Source: Streptomyces guryensis (GTDB lineage Bacteria > Actinomycetota > Actinomycetes > Streptomycetales > Streptomycetaceae). Taken from it: 64,000 bases of DNA. The position numbers and the translations under genes were made by a program. The DNA lies in assembly GCF_021261325.1 (NCBI RefSeq), contig NZ_JAJSBI010000006.1:310001-374000 (forward strand), read 5' to 3'. Shown piece by piece: positions 16,894-25,414 of the stretch. The notes under the pieces are model-generated. The model was not told the origin of the DNA, made no database searches, and worked only from the letters and a program-made list of their open reading frames with translations. Position 1 is the stretch's first letter; every line of letters starts with the position of its first letter.

Positions 16894-17736
16894 GTGCGGG
16901 ACGACCATAGGGAGCTGCGTCTTTTCCTGCATCTGGCGCAGACGCTGAACTTCGGGCGGACGAGCCTCGACTGTCACGTCAGCCCGGCGACGCTGACGCG
17001 CACCGTGCAGCGGCTGGAGGCCGACCTGGGGCACCGGCTGTTCGAGCGCGGCCCGCGCGGGGTCTCGCTGACGGCGGAGGGAGCCCGCTTCCGTGAATAC
17101 GCCGTGCAGGCACTGGAGTTGTGGCGCTCCTACCGAGAGGAGCATCCGGACCCGGCACGGCTCACCGGCCGTCTCGCGGTGTTCGCCACGGTGACCGCCT
17201 GCCAGGCACTGCTGCCGGGCCTGTTGGCCCCGTTCCGCGCCGCCCACCCCCAGGTCCTGCTGGACCTGCGCACCGGGGACGCGGCCGCCGCGCTGGCCCG
17301 GCTCGACGAGGGCGAGGTCGACGTGGCCGTGGCGGGGATCCCGGCGCGGCTGCCGGAGGGGCTGGTGAGCCGCACGGTGGCGGTCACCGAGCTGGTTCTG
17401 GTCACCGCACGGGACCGGCCGGCCCCCGGTCTCGACGGCCCGTTCGTCCTCCCTCACCGCGGGCTGGTCCGTGAGGCCGCCGACCGCTGGTTCCGCACGC
17501 GCGGCGCCCGACCCGAGGTGGCCTGTGAACCGGACGGTCACGAGGGGCTGTTGACGCTGGTCGCGCTGGGCTGCGGCACCGGCGTGGTCCCCCGTCTCGT
17601 TCTGGAGCACAGTGCGGTGCGGGACCGGTTGGCGGTGGTTCCCGCGGATCCGCCACCGGAGCCCTTCCCGATCGGGCTGTGCGTGCGGCGGGCGGATCTG
17701 CGGCGGCCGCTGGTGGCGGCGCTGTGGAGCCTGTGA
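16894..17736 (+). CDS. LysR-family regulator, IlvY-like
   Basis: 280 residues from GTG 16894. The N-terminal helix-turn-helix reads LRLFLHLAQTLNFGRTSLDCHVSPATLTRTVQRLEADLGHRLFERG. The effector domain keeps IlvY-like phrases, including TGDAAAALARLDEGEVDVAVAG, GHEGLLTLVALGCGTGVVP and the ending GLCVRRADLRRPLVAALWSL. E. coli IlvY activates ilvC in response to acetolactate or acetohydroxybutyrate from the same divergent layout seen here. Regulation of the adjacent reductoisomerase is therefore the expected role. Confidence 0.85.
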   Translation: MRDDHRELRLFLHLAQTLNFGRTSLDCHVSPATLTRTVQRLEADLGHRLFERGPRGVSLTAEGARFREYAVQALELWRSYREEHPDPARLTGRLAVFATVTACQALLPGLLAPFRAAHPQVLLDLRTGDAAAALARLDEGEVDVAVAGIPARLPEGLVSRTVAVTELVLVTARDRPAPGLDGPFVLPHRGLVREAADRWFRTRGARPEVACEPDGHEGLLTLVALGCGTGVVPRLVLEHSAVRDRLAVVPADPPPEPFPIGLCVRRADLRRPLVAALWSL

Positions 17737-17750
17737 GCTCTACAGGGGTG

Positions 17751-18707
17751 TCAGCCGAGCTTGGCGTACTCGACGGCGATCCGTGCGCCGAGCCGGGCGT
17801 TGTTCTTGACCAGTGCGATGTTGGTGCGCAGACTCTCGCCCCCGGTGAGCTCGACGATCCGGCCGAGGAGGTAGGGGGTGGTGTCCTTGCCGGTGATGCC
17901 CGCCTCGTCCATCTCGGCGAGGGCTTGGGCGATGACGCCGTCCATGCGTTCGGCGGGGACCTCCTCGTCCTCGGGGACGGGGTTGGCGATGCTGAGGCCC
18001 CCGGGAATGCCGAGGTCCCAGCGCGCGTGCATCACGGCGGCGATCTCGGCGGGCGAGTCCACGCGCATGGGCGAGGTGAAGCCGCTGCGGCGCGAGTAGA
18101 ACGCCGGGAACTCGTCCGTGCCGTAGGTCAGGACCGGGACACCGAGGGTCTCCAGCGTCTCCAGGGTCAGGCCGATGTCGAGGATGCTCTTGACGCCCGC
18201 GCTGATCACCGCGACGCCGGTCGCGGCCAGTTCCGTCAGGTCGGCGCTGATGTCGAACGTCGTCGGCGCGCCGCGGTGCACCCCGCCGATGCCTCCGGTG
18301 ACAAAGGTACGGATGCCTGCGAGTGCGGCCAGCCGCATGGTCGCGGCGACCGTCGTCGCGCCGTGGGTGCCGCGCGCGATGACATACGCGAGGTCGCGGA
18401 CGCTGGCCTTGGTGACGTCCGGTGCGGTGGCGAGGAGTTCCAGATCCGCCTGGGTCAGCCCGATGTGGGGCCTGCCATGCAGGACTGCGATCGTCGCGGG
18501 GACGGCGCCGCCGTCCCGGATGATCTGCTCGACCTCCACGGCCATCTGCACGTTCTGCGGGTACGGCATGCCGTGGCTGATGATCGTCGACTCAAGCGCC
18601 ACGACGGGCCGCCCGTCGCGCAGCGCCTCGCGGACCTCGTCGGTCAGTACGAGACGCGGATGCGGGACGGGGGTCGCGGGAGTCGGGGCGTGGTTGGGCG
18701 TGGTCAT
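17751..18707 (-). CDS. psuG: Pseudouridine-5'-phosphate glycosidase
   Basis: 318 residues. PsuG splits pseudouridine 5'-phosphate into uracil and ribose 5-phosphate. Family motifs: [16 protein letters not shown], the glycine-rich [21 protein letters not shown] with the conserved lysine, [12 protein letters not shown], and [10 protein letters not shown] near the Mn site. The ATG overlaps the stop of the upstream kinase (ATGA), the usual coupling with PsuK. A short 14-bp gap separates it from the convergent LysR gene. Confidence 0.93.
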   Translation of the reverse strand: MTTPNHAPTPATPVPHPRLVLTDEVREALRDGRPVVALESTIISHGMPYPQNVQMAVEVEQIIRDGGAVPATIAVLHGRPHIGLTQADLELLATAPDVTKASVRDLAYVIARGTHGATTVAATMRLAALAGIRTFVTGGIGGVHRGAPTTFDISADLTELAATGVAVISAGVKSILDIGLTLETLETLGVPVLTYGTDEFPAFYSRRSGFTSPMRVDSPAEIAAVMHARWDLGIPGGLSIANPVPEDEEVPAERMDGVIAQALAEMDEAGITGKDTTPYLLGRIVELTGGESLRTNIALVKNNARLGARIAVEYAKLG

Positions 18708-19855
18708 CTCTGGCTCCGCATCGGGTCGTTCAGGTCGTTCGGTTCGGTCGGGTCGGTCAGCGCGTCCTCGATCAGACGCGGCGTCAGGTCGGGGCGCACC
18801 GTCGCCGGGCTCTGCACCGTCAGGGCCGCGGCCGCGTGGCCGTAGCGGGCGGCGTCCACCGGGTCGCCGCCCGCCAGCAGGGCGTGGACGAAGGCGGCGA
18901 GCATCGCGTCCCCGGCGCCGGTGACGTCGGCGACTTCGGCGGGCGGCGCGGTCAGAAACGTCGCTTCCTCACCCGCGGTGCTCAGCACGCTGCCGCGCGC
19001 CCCGAGCCGTACCCACACATGGCGCACTCCGCGCGCGTGCAGTGCGTCGGCGGCGGCCGTCACCTCGGCCTCGCCGTCTCCGACGGGGAGCGCGAGCAGG
19101 GCGCGCAGTTCGTCGAGGTTCGGTGTCAGGGCGAAGACCGGGCGGCGGGCGGTGAGCAGCGGTGCGAGCAGTGCCGCCTTGGGGGCGCTGACCGGGTCGA
19201 TCACCACCGGTACGGCGGCGGGCTGCGCGACGTCCATCGCGTGGGCCAGTACCTCGGCGGGCAGATTGCCGTCCAGGACGAGCATGTCGGCGTGGGCGAT
19301 CAGCTCGCGGGCCGGGTGCAGATCCTCGGGCCCCAGAGCCTCGGTGGCCGCCATGTCCGCGACCGCCACCACCAGGTCGCCGTCGGCGTCGAGGACCGCC
19401 GTGTACGTCCCCGTCGGGTGCGCGCTGCGGTGCACGTGGTCGAGGCGCACCCCGGCCGCCGCGGTCTCGGCGAGGAGCCGCTCGCCCGCAGCGTCCCGGC
19501 CGACGGCGGCGATCAGATGGGTCGGGGTGCCCAGCCGCGCCAGGTTCTCCGCGATGTTGCGGCCCACGCCGCCCGCGGTGGTGCCGGCCCGCCCCGGATT
19601 GCTCGTCCGCTGGCGTACGGGCGCCAGGCTGCGCACCTTCACGTCGACGTTGGCCCCGCCGACGACCACGACGGCGTTCTCCTCGCGGAGGATGTAGCCG
19701 CGGCCGAGAATGGCGCCCTTCTTGCCCAGGTTGGACAGGTGCACGTTCACCGCGGCCCGGGTGCTGCCGAGGGCGTCGGCGATCGCCTGCGGTCCGGCCA
19801 GCGGGTCGCGGCGCAGCAGCGCGATGATCTCGCGCTCCCGCCGGGTCAACATCAT
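18704..19855 (-). CDS. psuK: Pseudouridine kinase (PfkB family) with N-terminal helix-turn-helix
   Basis: 383 residues. The first ~60 form a winged helix-turn-helix ([41 protein letters not shown]). The rest is a PfkB sugar kinase with [11 protein letters not shown], the [15 protein letters not shown] substrate loop and the [17 protein letters not shown] catalytic motif. Pseudouridine kinase phosphorylates pseudouridine for PsuG. The fused helix-turn-helix suggests that the kinase also senses or regulates; a perfect palindrome sits 12 bp upstream of the ATG. Start is ATG 19855 or the next codon. Confidence 0.88.
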   Translation of the reverse strand: MMLTRREREIIALLRRDPLAGPQAIADALGSTRAAVNVHLSNLGKKGAILGRGYILREENAVVVVGGANVDVKVRSLAPVRQRTSNPGRAGTTAGGVGRNIAENLARLGTPTHLIAAVGRDAAGERLLAETAAAGVRLDHVHRSAHPTGTYTAVLDADGDLVVAVADMAATEALGPEDLHPARELIAHADMLVLDGNLPAEVLAHAMDVAQPAAVPVVIDPVSAPKAALLAPLLTARRPVFALTPNLDELRALLALPVGDGEAEVTAAADALHARGVRHVWVRLGARGSVLSTAGEEATFLTAPPAEVADVTGAGDAMLAAFVHALLAGGDPVDAARYGHAAAALTVQSPATVRPDLTPRLIEDALTDPTEPNDLNDPMRSQR

Positions 19856-19866
19856 GCTGACAAAAC

Positions 19867-19879
19867 TAAAGGGCCTTTA
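19867..19879. promoter_or_regulatory. Perfect palindrome upstream of psuK, candidate autoregulatory site
   Basis: TAAAGG-G-CCTTTA, perfectly symmetric and unusually AT-rich for this genome, ends 11 bp before the kinase start codon. It would be a natural site for the kinase's own helix-turn-helix domain. Confidence 0.5.
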
Positions 19880-19930
19880 TGGAAGTAAGCAAGGGGTGGC
19901 GGTCTGGGTCTTCGGCAGCGGCGTGTGTCG

Positions 19931-20386
19931 TCAGTCGACGGCCCTGCCGGCGTCGAGCCGTCCCACACGCTCCACGTTCGCCCGGTCCTCGGCGTCCTGG
20001 CTGGCCTCCGCCGCGAACCAGGCGTCGAGGATCTCCTTGAGCTGCGGCTCTGAGGTCAGGCGCAGGCTGAGCGCCAGCACGTTGGCGTCGTTCCAGCGGC
20101 GGGCGCCGTCCGCCGTGTACGCGTCGGTGCACAGGGCGGCCCGTACGCCGGGCACCTTGTTCGCAGCGATGGAGGCGCCCGTGCCGGTCCAGCAGCACAC
20201 GACCGCCTGGTCCGCGGTCCCCGCGGCGACCTCGCGGGCCGCGGCCTCCGAGCACGCGGCCCACTGGGAGTCGTCCCCGGGGCTCAGCGCCCCGTGGAGC
20301 ACGGCCTCGTGGCCGCGCCTGCCCAGTTCCGCGACGAGCGAGCGCGCCACGGGTTCGTCCATGTCCGACGAAACGGAGATCTTCAT
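19931..20386 (-). CDS. RpiB/LacA-LacB family sugar-phosphate isomerase
   Basis: 151 residues from ATG 20386 with GGGGAGGA upstream. RpiB-type motifs: MKISVSSDMDEP, CCWTGTGASIAANKVPGVRAALC (read as two adjoining segments, with the active-site Cys just before the TGTG loop) and ARRWNDANVLALSLRL. RpiB interconverts ribose 5-phosphate and ribulose 5-phosphate; relatives act on other sugar phosphates. It could handle the ribose 5-phosphate released by PsuG downstream, or belong to the lost pentose pathway marked by the nearby araD remnant. Confidence 0.82.
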   Translation of the reverse strand: MKISVSSDMDEPVARSLVAELGRRGHEAVLHGALSPGDDSQWAACSEAAAREVAAGTADQAVVCCWTGTGASIAANKVPGVRAALCTDAYTADGARRWNDANVLALSLRLTSEPQLKEILDAWFAAEASQDAEDRANVERVGRLDAGRAVD

Positions 20387-20408
20387 GCGCGGCTGTGTCC
20401 TCCCCAGG

Positions 20409-20579
20409 TCAGCGGCCTCGAACGGCTCGGTGACATCGATTTTGGACATCGGTTCCGTCGGCTCGCAGTGGCGACCCGACCCTCTCCAACGCCTCGCGCT
20501 GCGCCTGGAGGGCGGCATGAGCGTAGACCGACATCGCCGTGTCGAAATGGCTGTGCCCCAAGGTAGCGTGTTCGGAGAT
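20409..20579 (-). pseudogene. C-terminal remnant of a tyrosine recombinase (phage-type integrase)
   Basis: In this frame the minus strand reads SEHATLGHSHFDTAMSVYAHA, then AALQAQREALERVGSPLRAD. This matches the end of integrases, including the GHS histidine and the nucleophile tyrosine in VYAHA. Everything N-terminal to it is absent. It ends 23 bp before the RpiB-like gene and marks an old integration event. No tRNA or att repeat was seen nearby. Confidence 0.75.
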
Positions 20580-20877
20580 CTACCGATCACTGGCCGGACA
20601 ACGCTGCCCACCTCGTCGAACTGGACCCGAGCAGGGAGATACGACGTAGGAGAGCAGACGGTGGCGGTGCGCTGATCTTGACGATCGCCGCCGCCCACGC
20701 GGCGCTGCGGCAGGTGGTCGACACCCGGGCTGTCGCCCCTCCACAGTTCCGTTTCCCGTCACCCTGCGAAATCACCATGAGCAGCCTCCGCGGGCCACCG
20801 CCGGACCAGTTGCTACGTAAAGCCACGGGGCCGAGGCGACTACCGGTTCCCGTCCTCGCAGGAGCAGACGATGTGCC

Positions 20878-21436
20878 TCGGGAGTGCCGTACGAGGACCT
20901 GACCATCGACCACCGGGTGACGGTACGGCTGTCCGACGGAGAGGTCGTCGACGGCGACCTGCGCCCCTCCACGGACACCGAGACCCACCGCTGCCTGTAC
21001 CTGGCGTTCCCGCCGGTGGGCGGTGTGACCCACACCCATCCGCCCACGCCTTCGCCCAGGCCCGCCGGGACATACCGGTGCCCGGCACCACCCACGCCGA
21101 CACCTTCAACGGGCCGATGCCCGTCACCCCGGACCTGACCGCGGAGCAGTGCGCGAAGGACTACGAGTACAACACCGGGCGCGTCATCGTGGACTTCCTG
21201 GAGGAGAACGACCAGAGGGCGGTCGAGGTCCCGGCCGCGCTGGTGGCGAACCACGGTCCCGTCGCCTGGGGGCCACCGCCCGCAAGCCCCTGGAGCACGC
21301 GATCATCTGCGAGGCCGTCGCCGACATCGCCCTGCACACCCTCAGCCTGGGCGTGAGCGCATCCCCGCCCCCGCACCTCCTCGCCCGCCACTGCACCCGC
21401 AAGCACGGCCCGGACGCCCACTGCGGCAACCCATGA
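20878..21436 (+). pseudogene. Frameshifted L-ribulose-5-phosphate 4-epimerase / class II aldolase fragment
   Basis: Three consecutive frames together give an AraD-like sequence: [21 protein letters not shown] through GGVTHTH in frame 1, [20 protein letters not shown] through LVANHGPVAWG in frame 3 (frameshift near 21050), then KPLEHAIICEAVADIALHT in frame 2 (frameshift near 21275). The metal-binding HTH and NHG histidines are recognisable. The first ~40 residues of the family, with the SGN motif, are missing. A dead gene. No recognisable feature lies between 20580 and 20877. Confidence 0.8.
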
Positions 21437-21443
21437 GCCAAAC

Positions 21444-21486
21444 GGGCCGCCGGGTGCGTGACGGTTCGTCACGCACCCGGCGGCCC
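21444..21486. terminator. Very long perfect hairpin, bidirectional terminator
   Basis: A perfect 20-bp stem (21444-21463 with 21467-21486) and a GTT loop, between the end of the araD remnant and the end of the HAD gene. No T-run follows, as usual in Streptomyces. It is the strongest hairpin noticed in the window. Confidence 0.85.
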
Positions 21487-21500
21487 CGCGGTACCCGTCC

Positions 21501-22121
21501 TCAGCGGGTCGGCAGCCACGTGTCGACGACCTCCGCGAGTTCTTCCTGGGTGCGGAAGACGTGCCCGTTCAGGCCGACCGCCTGCGCCGCGCGGACGTTC
21601 TCCTCGCGGTCGTCGACGAGGAGGAAGTCGGCCGGCGCGGACTGCATGGCGACGACGCAGTACTGGAAGGCGGCCGGGTCGGGCTTGGCCGCGCCGATCT
21701 TGCCGGAGAAGGCCACGTGGTCGAGGTCGTTCAGCCAGGGCTGGGCGGCGAGGAAGGCGTCCGCGTGGTCCGCGGGGATGTTGGACAGCAGCGCGACCCG
21801 GGCGCGCTCCCGCAGGCCGCGCACGTAGGTGACCATGCTCTCGTCGACGCGGGCCCAGCTGTCGATGTCCGTGAGCCGCAGCTCCTCGATCGTGTCGGCG
21901 TCGGCTGGGCGGGACAGTGCGTGCAGTACGTCGGTCCAGTACGCGGACGCGGTGTGCCGGCCGGCGTCGTAGGGCGGGCGGTGGGTCCAGTAGGCCGTGG
22001 CGAAGGCGTCGGCGGAGGTGTGGCAGCGGGCGGCCATCTTCTCCAGGGCGCCCGGGCGCTGGTGGCGGGCTATGACACCGAAGAGGTCGAAGAGCACGAT
22101 GCTGCGGCGGTCGGTGGACAT
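21501..22121 (-). CDS. HAD-superfamily hydrolase
   Basis: 206 residues, ATG 22121 behind AAGGGA. Motif I is VLFDLFGV (the usual first aspartate is present; the second position of DxDG/DxxG is degenerate), motif II VALLSNIPAD, the lysine in GKIGAAKPDPAAF and motif III VDDREENVRAA. The cap region is helical, as in phosphoglycolate-phosphatase-like or haloacid-dehalogenase-like members. It is the second gene after the LLM oxidoreductase (31-bp gap). Substrate unknown. Confidence 0.82.
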   Translation of the reverse strand: MSTDRRSIVLFDLFGVIARHQRPGALEKMAARCHTSADAFATAYWTHRPPYDAGRHTASAYWTDVLHALSRPADADTIEELRLTDIDSWARVDESMVTYVRGLRERARVALLSNIPADHADAFLAAQPWLNDLDHVAFSGKIGAAKPDPAAFQYCVVAMQSAPADFLLVDDREENVRAAQAVGLNGHVFRTQEELAEVVDTWLPTR

Positions 22122-22152
22122 GCGGATCCCTTGGGGTCTCGGAGTGTTCGGG

Positions 22153-23145
22153 TCAGGGCCGGTGGGGCAGCGCGCGGGCGAGCGCGTCCAGGGCGGCCAG
22201 GCGGTCGGGGCCCGCCGGGGCGAGAACGACGCTCGTCGCGCCGGCCGCGTGGCGGGCGTCGATCGCCGCACGGGCCCGGTCGGGGGTGCCCGCGATGCTC
22301 AGCGCTCGGACCCACTCGGCGGGCATCGTCCGCGCGAAGTGCCGGGCGTCGGGGCTGGCGGCGCGGTGTGCGCGCAGTTCCTCGGCGAACGGCAGCGGGT
22401 CGATGTGCGCGGCCCACTGCGGCTCGCCGACCGGTTCCAGCGCCGCGCGGACACGGGTGAGGGCGGCCTCCTCGTCGTCGTCCACGGCGGCGGCGTCGTA
22501 GACGACGATCTCCGGAGGGTTCGCGGCGGCGTCGGCGCCGAGGTTGCGCAGGGAAGCGGTGATGTACCCGGGGGCGGCCGGCTCGGCCAGGAGGAGTCCG
22601 TCGGCGACCTCACCCGCGACCGCCTGCGACTTGGGGCCGCGGACGCCCAGGATCACCGGCGGGACGATGTCCGGGATCTCGGTGAGGACGACGCCCTCGC
22701 AGCGTACGTACCGGCCGTTGGCGGGGCCGGGCTCACCGGCGACGAGCAGACGCAGCGCCCTCGCGTACTCCTTGATCAGCGTCAGGGGGCTGGCGGGCCA
22801 GGAGCCGACCTGGCGCATCCAGGCGGGCATGCCGTGGCCGATGCCCGCGATGACCCGGCCCGGGTGCAGCTGGGCGAGGGTGGCCAGTTCCATCGCGGCG
22901 AAGGCCACGTTGCGGGCCCCGGCGGGCATGATGCCGATGCCGACGGTGAGGTTCGCGGTGGAGGCGAGGACGGTGGCGGCCTGGGCGACGCCTCCGCGCC
23001 AGCCGAGGTCCTCCACCACCCAGACCTGGTCGAACCCGAGCTCCTCGGCACGCCGGACGTAGGGCAGCACCTCGCCGACGGGCAGATCGAGCGGAAGCAT
23101 GACACCGACGCTGCCGCGGGCGGGCGCTACGGGGGACTCGGACAT
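22153..23145 (-). CDS. LLM-class (luciferase-like) flavin/F420-dependent oxidoreductase
   Basis: 330 residues, ATG 23145 behind AAGGAG. Bacterial luciferase-like TIM barrel: VGVMLPLDLPVGEVLPYVRRAEELGFDQVWVVED, then STANLTVGIGIMPAGARN, RVIAGIGHGMPAWMRQVG and a PVILGVRGPKSQAVAGEVADGLLLAE strand-loop. Relatives use FMN or, often in actinobacteria, F420. Operon with the HAD gene. The 5' leader carries eight 10-bp repeats. Confidence 0.85.
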   Translation of the reverse strand: MSESPVAPARGSVGVMLPLDLPVGEVLPYVRRAEELGFDQVWVVEDLGWRGGVAQAATVLASTANLTVGIGIMPAGARNVAFAAMELATLAQLHPGRVIAGIGHGMPAWMRQVGSWPASPLTLIKEYARALRLLVAGEPGPANGRYVRCEGVVLTEIPDIVPPVILGVRGPKSQAVAGEVADGLLLAEPAAPGYITASLRNLGADAAANPPEIVVYDAAAVDDDEEAALTRVRAALEPVGEPQWAAHIDPLPFAEELRAHRAASPDARHFARTMPAEWVRALSIAGTPDRARAAIDARHAAGATSVVLAPAGPDRLAALDALARALPHRP

Positions 23146-23166
23146 CGGGGGCTCCTTCGGTCGGCC

Positions 23167-23246
23167 GAGGTCTGCGGAGGTCTGCGGAGGTCGGCTGAGA
23201 TCTGTTGAGATCGGCTGAGATCGGCCGAGGTCCGCGGAGATCTTCC
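23167..23246. repeat. Eight tandem 10-bp repeats in the leader of the LLM gene
   Basis: Consecutive degenerate 10-mers of the form GAGRTCNGCN (plus strand) run exactly in register for 80 bp: GAGGTCTGCG twice, then GAGGTCGGCT, GAGATCTGTT, GAGATCGGCT, GAGATCGGCC, GAGGTCCGCG and GAGATCTTCC. They begin 21 bp upstream of the LLM start codon. The 10-bp period is close to one DNA turn. Confidence 0.8.
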
Positions 23247-23277
23247 CTCCCGGTCAGTGAAGACCGGGGAGGTCAGG

Positions 23278-23317
23278 GCTTGTGCGGCACGGTTGTCAGG
23301 GACCGTGCCGCACAAGC
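23278..23317. terminator. Hairpin terminator downstream of the MFS gene
   Basis: A perfect 16-bp stem (23278-23293 with 23302-23317) and an 8-base loop, starting 2 bp after the MFS stop codon on the minus strand. A second stem, 23246-23255 with 23262-23272 (one bulged base), follows. They separate the MFS gene from the LLM-HAD operon. Confidence 0.8.
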
Positions 23318-23319
23318 GG

Positions 23320-24546
23320 TCAGTGGGTGTTGGCCGCCATCTCGTGCTCGCGGGTGCCGTCGGCCGTCGCCCTCCCGCCCCTGCGGACGAGGACCGGGTC
23401 GGTGCGCAGGACGCGGGCGCCCACGGCGGTGGTCACGCACAGCAGCGCCAGCAGGACGAAGGCGTGGTCGAGGGAGACGAGGTGGGTCAGCCAGCCGATC
23501 ACGGCGGGGCCGGCGAGCATGCCGACGTAGCCGAGCCCCGCCACGCGCGAAACGTTGGCCCCGGCGGCGGAGGGGTCGGCGTGCCCGGCCGCGCTGAACA
23601 GCTGCGGGATGCAGCCGGACAGGCCCAGGCCGAACAGCGCCCAGCCGGTGAAGACGACCCACATCCATGGGGCGACGGTCACCAGGGTGATGCCGACGGC
23701 GGCCACGCTCGCGCCGTACCGCAGGATCGCCACCGCACCGAGCCGCAGGACGAGACGGTCGGCGAGCAGCCGGCCGAGGGTCATGGCCGCGGCGAAGGTG
23801 CCGTACGCGAAGGCCGCCGTGGTGGCGGGCGCACCCATGACGTCCTTCAGGTGCAGGGCGCTCCAGTCGTTGGCGGCGCCTTCGCACAGCATGACCATCA
23901 GCGCCAGGCCGGCCAGCAGCCGGACCCGGCCCCGGGTGCCGCGGCGCCCGCCGGTCTCCGCCTTGAGGCCGGGCTTCCGGGCGGCGGGAGCGGCAGGCAG
24001 CAGGGCGCGGGCCGAGGCAAGGGCGACGACGACGCCCGCGGCTCCCATGGCAGCCATGCTCGCGGCCGGGTTCAGGTCGACGCTCGCCGCGCCCGCGCCG
24101 GCGAGCGCGGCGAGGACTCCGCCGACGGAGAACGTGGCGTGGAAGCCGGACATGACAGGGCGGCCGTATGCCTTCTCCACGTGCACGGCGTGGGCGTTCA
24201 TGCTCACGTCCAGGCAGCCGTTGCAGAACCCGAAGACCAGCAGCGCGGCGGCGAGCGTCCACGGGTCCTGGGCCAGACCGGGCAGGAACAGGGTCACACC
24301 GCAGAGGACACCGCCCGCGGGCACCACGGTGCGGGTGCCGAGGCGGTCGGTCAGGGGACCGGCCACCTGCATACCTGCGAAGGCCCCGATCCCGAGCACC
24401 ACCAGCAGGCCGCCGAGCGCGGCGTGGCTGATGCCGACGCGCTCCTCGATCGCGGGTATGTGCACCACCCAGGTGCCCATCAAGGTGCCGCACAGGACGA
24501 AGTAGACGTAGGTCGCCACACGGGCGGCTCGCAGGGAACGTTCCAT
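23320..24546 (-). CDS. Major facilitator superfamily transporter (YbjJ-like)
   Basis: About 408 residues with 12 hydrophobic segments. The start is ATG 24546, with GGTGG 7-8 bases upstream; ATG 24567 is in frame but has no ribosome site and falls in a probable operator. Family signs: GTLMGTWVVHIPAIEERVG near the N-terminus, PLTDRLGTRTV in the loop between helices 2 and 3, and FCNGCLDVSMNAHAVHVE in helix 4. Substrates of this branch are poorly known (sugar and drug export have been proposed). It is divergent from a DeoR regulator that probably controls it. Confidence 0.85.
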   Translation of the reverse strand: MERSLRAARVATYVYFVLCGTLMGTWVVHIPAIEERVGISHAALGGLLVVLGIGAFAGMQVAGPLTDRLGTRTVVPAGGVLCGVTLFLPGLAQDPWTLAAALLVFGFCNGCLDVSMNAHAVHVEKAYGRPVMSGFHATFSVGGVLAALAGAGAASVDLNPAASMAAMGAAGVVVALASARALLPAAPAARKPGLKAETGGRRGTRGRVRLLAGLALMVMLCEGAANDWSALHLKDVMGAPATTAAFAYGTFAAAMTLGRLLADRLVLRLGAVAILRYGASVAAVGITLVTVAPWMWVVFTGWALFGLGLSGCIPQLFSAAGHADPSAAGANVSRVAGLGYVGMLAGPAVIGWLTHLVSLDHAFVLLALLCVTTAVGARVLRTDPVLVRRGGRATADGTREHEMAANTH

Positions 24547-24561
24547 AGGGTCCACCGTAAC

Positions 24562-24627
24562 GAACATTTTTCATGTTTGAAAGTCGAGCTAATGAACACA
24601 TTAGATGTTCGCTGCATGGTGGTGTTC
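24562..24627. promoter_or_regulatory. Cluster of GAACA/TGTTC half-sites between the MFS and DeoR genes
   Basis: GAACA at 24562 and 24594, TGTTC at 24606 and 24623. The middle pair forms GAACA-N7-TGTTC, and AACAT-N5-ATGTT (24563-24577) overlaps the first half-site. They occupy the 90-bp divergent promoter region and probably bind the DeoR protein. The region is AT-rich compared with its surroundings. Confidence 0.55.
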
Positions 24628-24636
24628 AATCGCCGT

Positions 24637-25398
24637 ATGAGCAACGCAGACCGGCACGGGCTGATCGCGAAGGTCGTCCGGGACGCCGGAGGCGCCACGG
24701 TCCAGGAACTGGCGGAACTGACCGGCGCCTCGGAGATGACCATCCGGCGGGACCTCGACACCCTCGCCGCCCAGGGCGTCCTCGAACGCGTCCGAGGCGG
24801 GGCCCGCACCCTGCTGCTGCGGGGCGAGGAGCCCCCCTTCGCGCTGCGCGCCCACGAGGCGGTGGAGGCCAAGCGCCGGATCGCCGCCGAGATCTGCGCA
24901 CTCGTCACCGACGGCGAGAGCGTCCTGCTGGACAGCGGCACCACCTGTCTGGAGGTCGCCCGCCTGCTGCGGGAGCGGCCCGTCACCCTGATGCCCCTGT
25001 CCCTGCAGGCCATCCACCTGGTCGCCGAGACACCCGGCCCGGCGACCCTGGTCGTGCCCGGCGGACAGCCCCGCGCCTCCGAGGGAGCCCTCGCGGGCCC
25101 CCTCACCCTCGCCTCTCTGGCCGCCCTGCGCTTCGACACCGCGGTCATCGGCTGCTGCGGGCTGACCGCGGCCGACGGTCTGACCGCCTACGACCTCGAC
25201 GACGCCGCGGTGAAGAAGGCGGGCATAGCCTCCGCCCGCCGCGTCGTCGCCGCCGCCGACGGCAGCAAACTCGGCCACACCGCCTACGCCTGGGTCGGTC
25301 CCGCCGCCCTCGTGCAGACCCTCGTCACGGACACCGACGCGGCTGCCGAGGAGGTCACCGCGCTCGAAGCCGGCGGAACCGTCGTCCGGACCGTCTGA
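24637..25398 (+). CDS. DeoR-family transcriptional regulator
   Basis: 253 residues from ATG 24637 (ATG 24616 is an alternative; neither has a strong ribosome site). DeoR helix-turn-helix ATVQELAELTGASEMTIRRDLDTLAAQGVLERVRGGA, then a DeoRC sensor with VLLDSGTTCLEVARLL and VVAAADGSKLGHTAYAWVG. It is divergent from the MFS transporter, separated by a 90-bp region with repeated half-sites, so it probably represses that gene and itself. Confidence 0.9.
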   Translation: MSNADRHGLIAKVVRDAGGATVQELAELTGASEMTIRRDLDTLAAQGVLERVRGGARTLLLRGEEPPFALRAHEAVEAKRRIAAEICALVTDGESVLLDSGTTCLEVARLLRERPVTLMPLSLQAIHLVAETPGPATLVVPGGQPRASEGALAGPLTLASLAALRFDTAVIGCCGLTAADGLTAYDLDDAAVKKAGIASARRVVAAADGSKLGHTAYAWVGPAALVQTLVTDTDAAAEEVTALEAGGTVVRTV

Positions 25399-25414
25399 CC
25401 TCGCGTCCTCGGCG

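Noticed and set aside
20387..20877. Functional integrase or att site with tRNA
   Set aside because: Only the last ~56 codons of a recombinase remain, and no tRNA-like sequence or flanking direct repeat was found.
23167..23246. CRISPR array
   Set aside because: The repeats are directly adjacent 10-mers with no spacers, and no cas gene is near.
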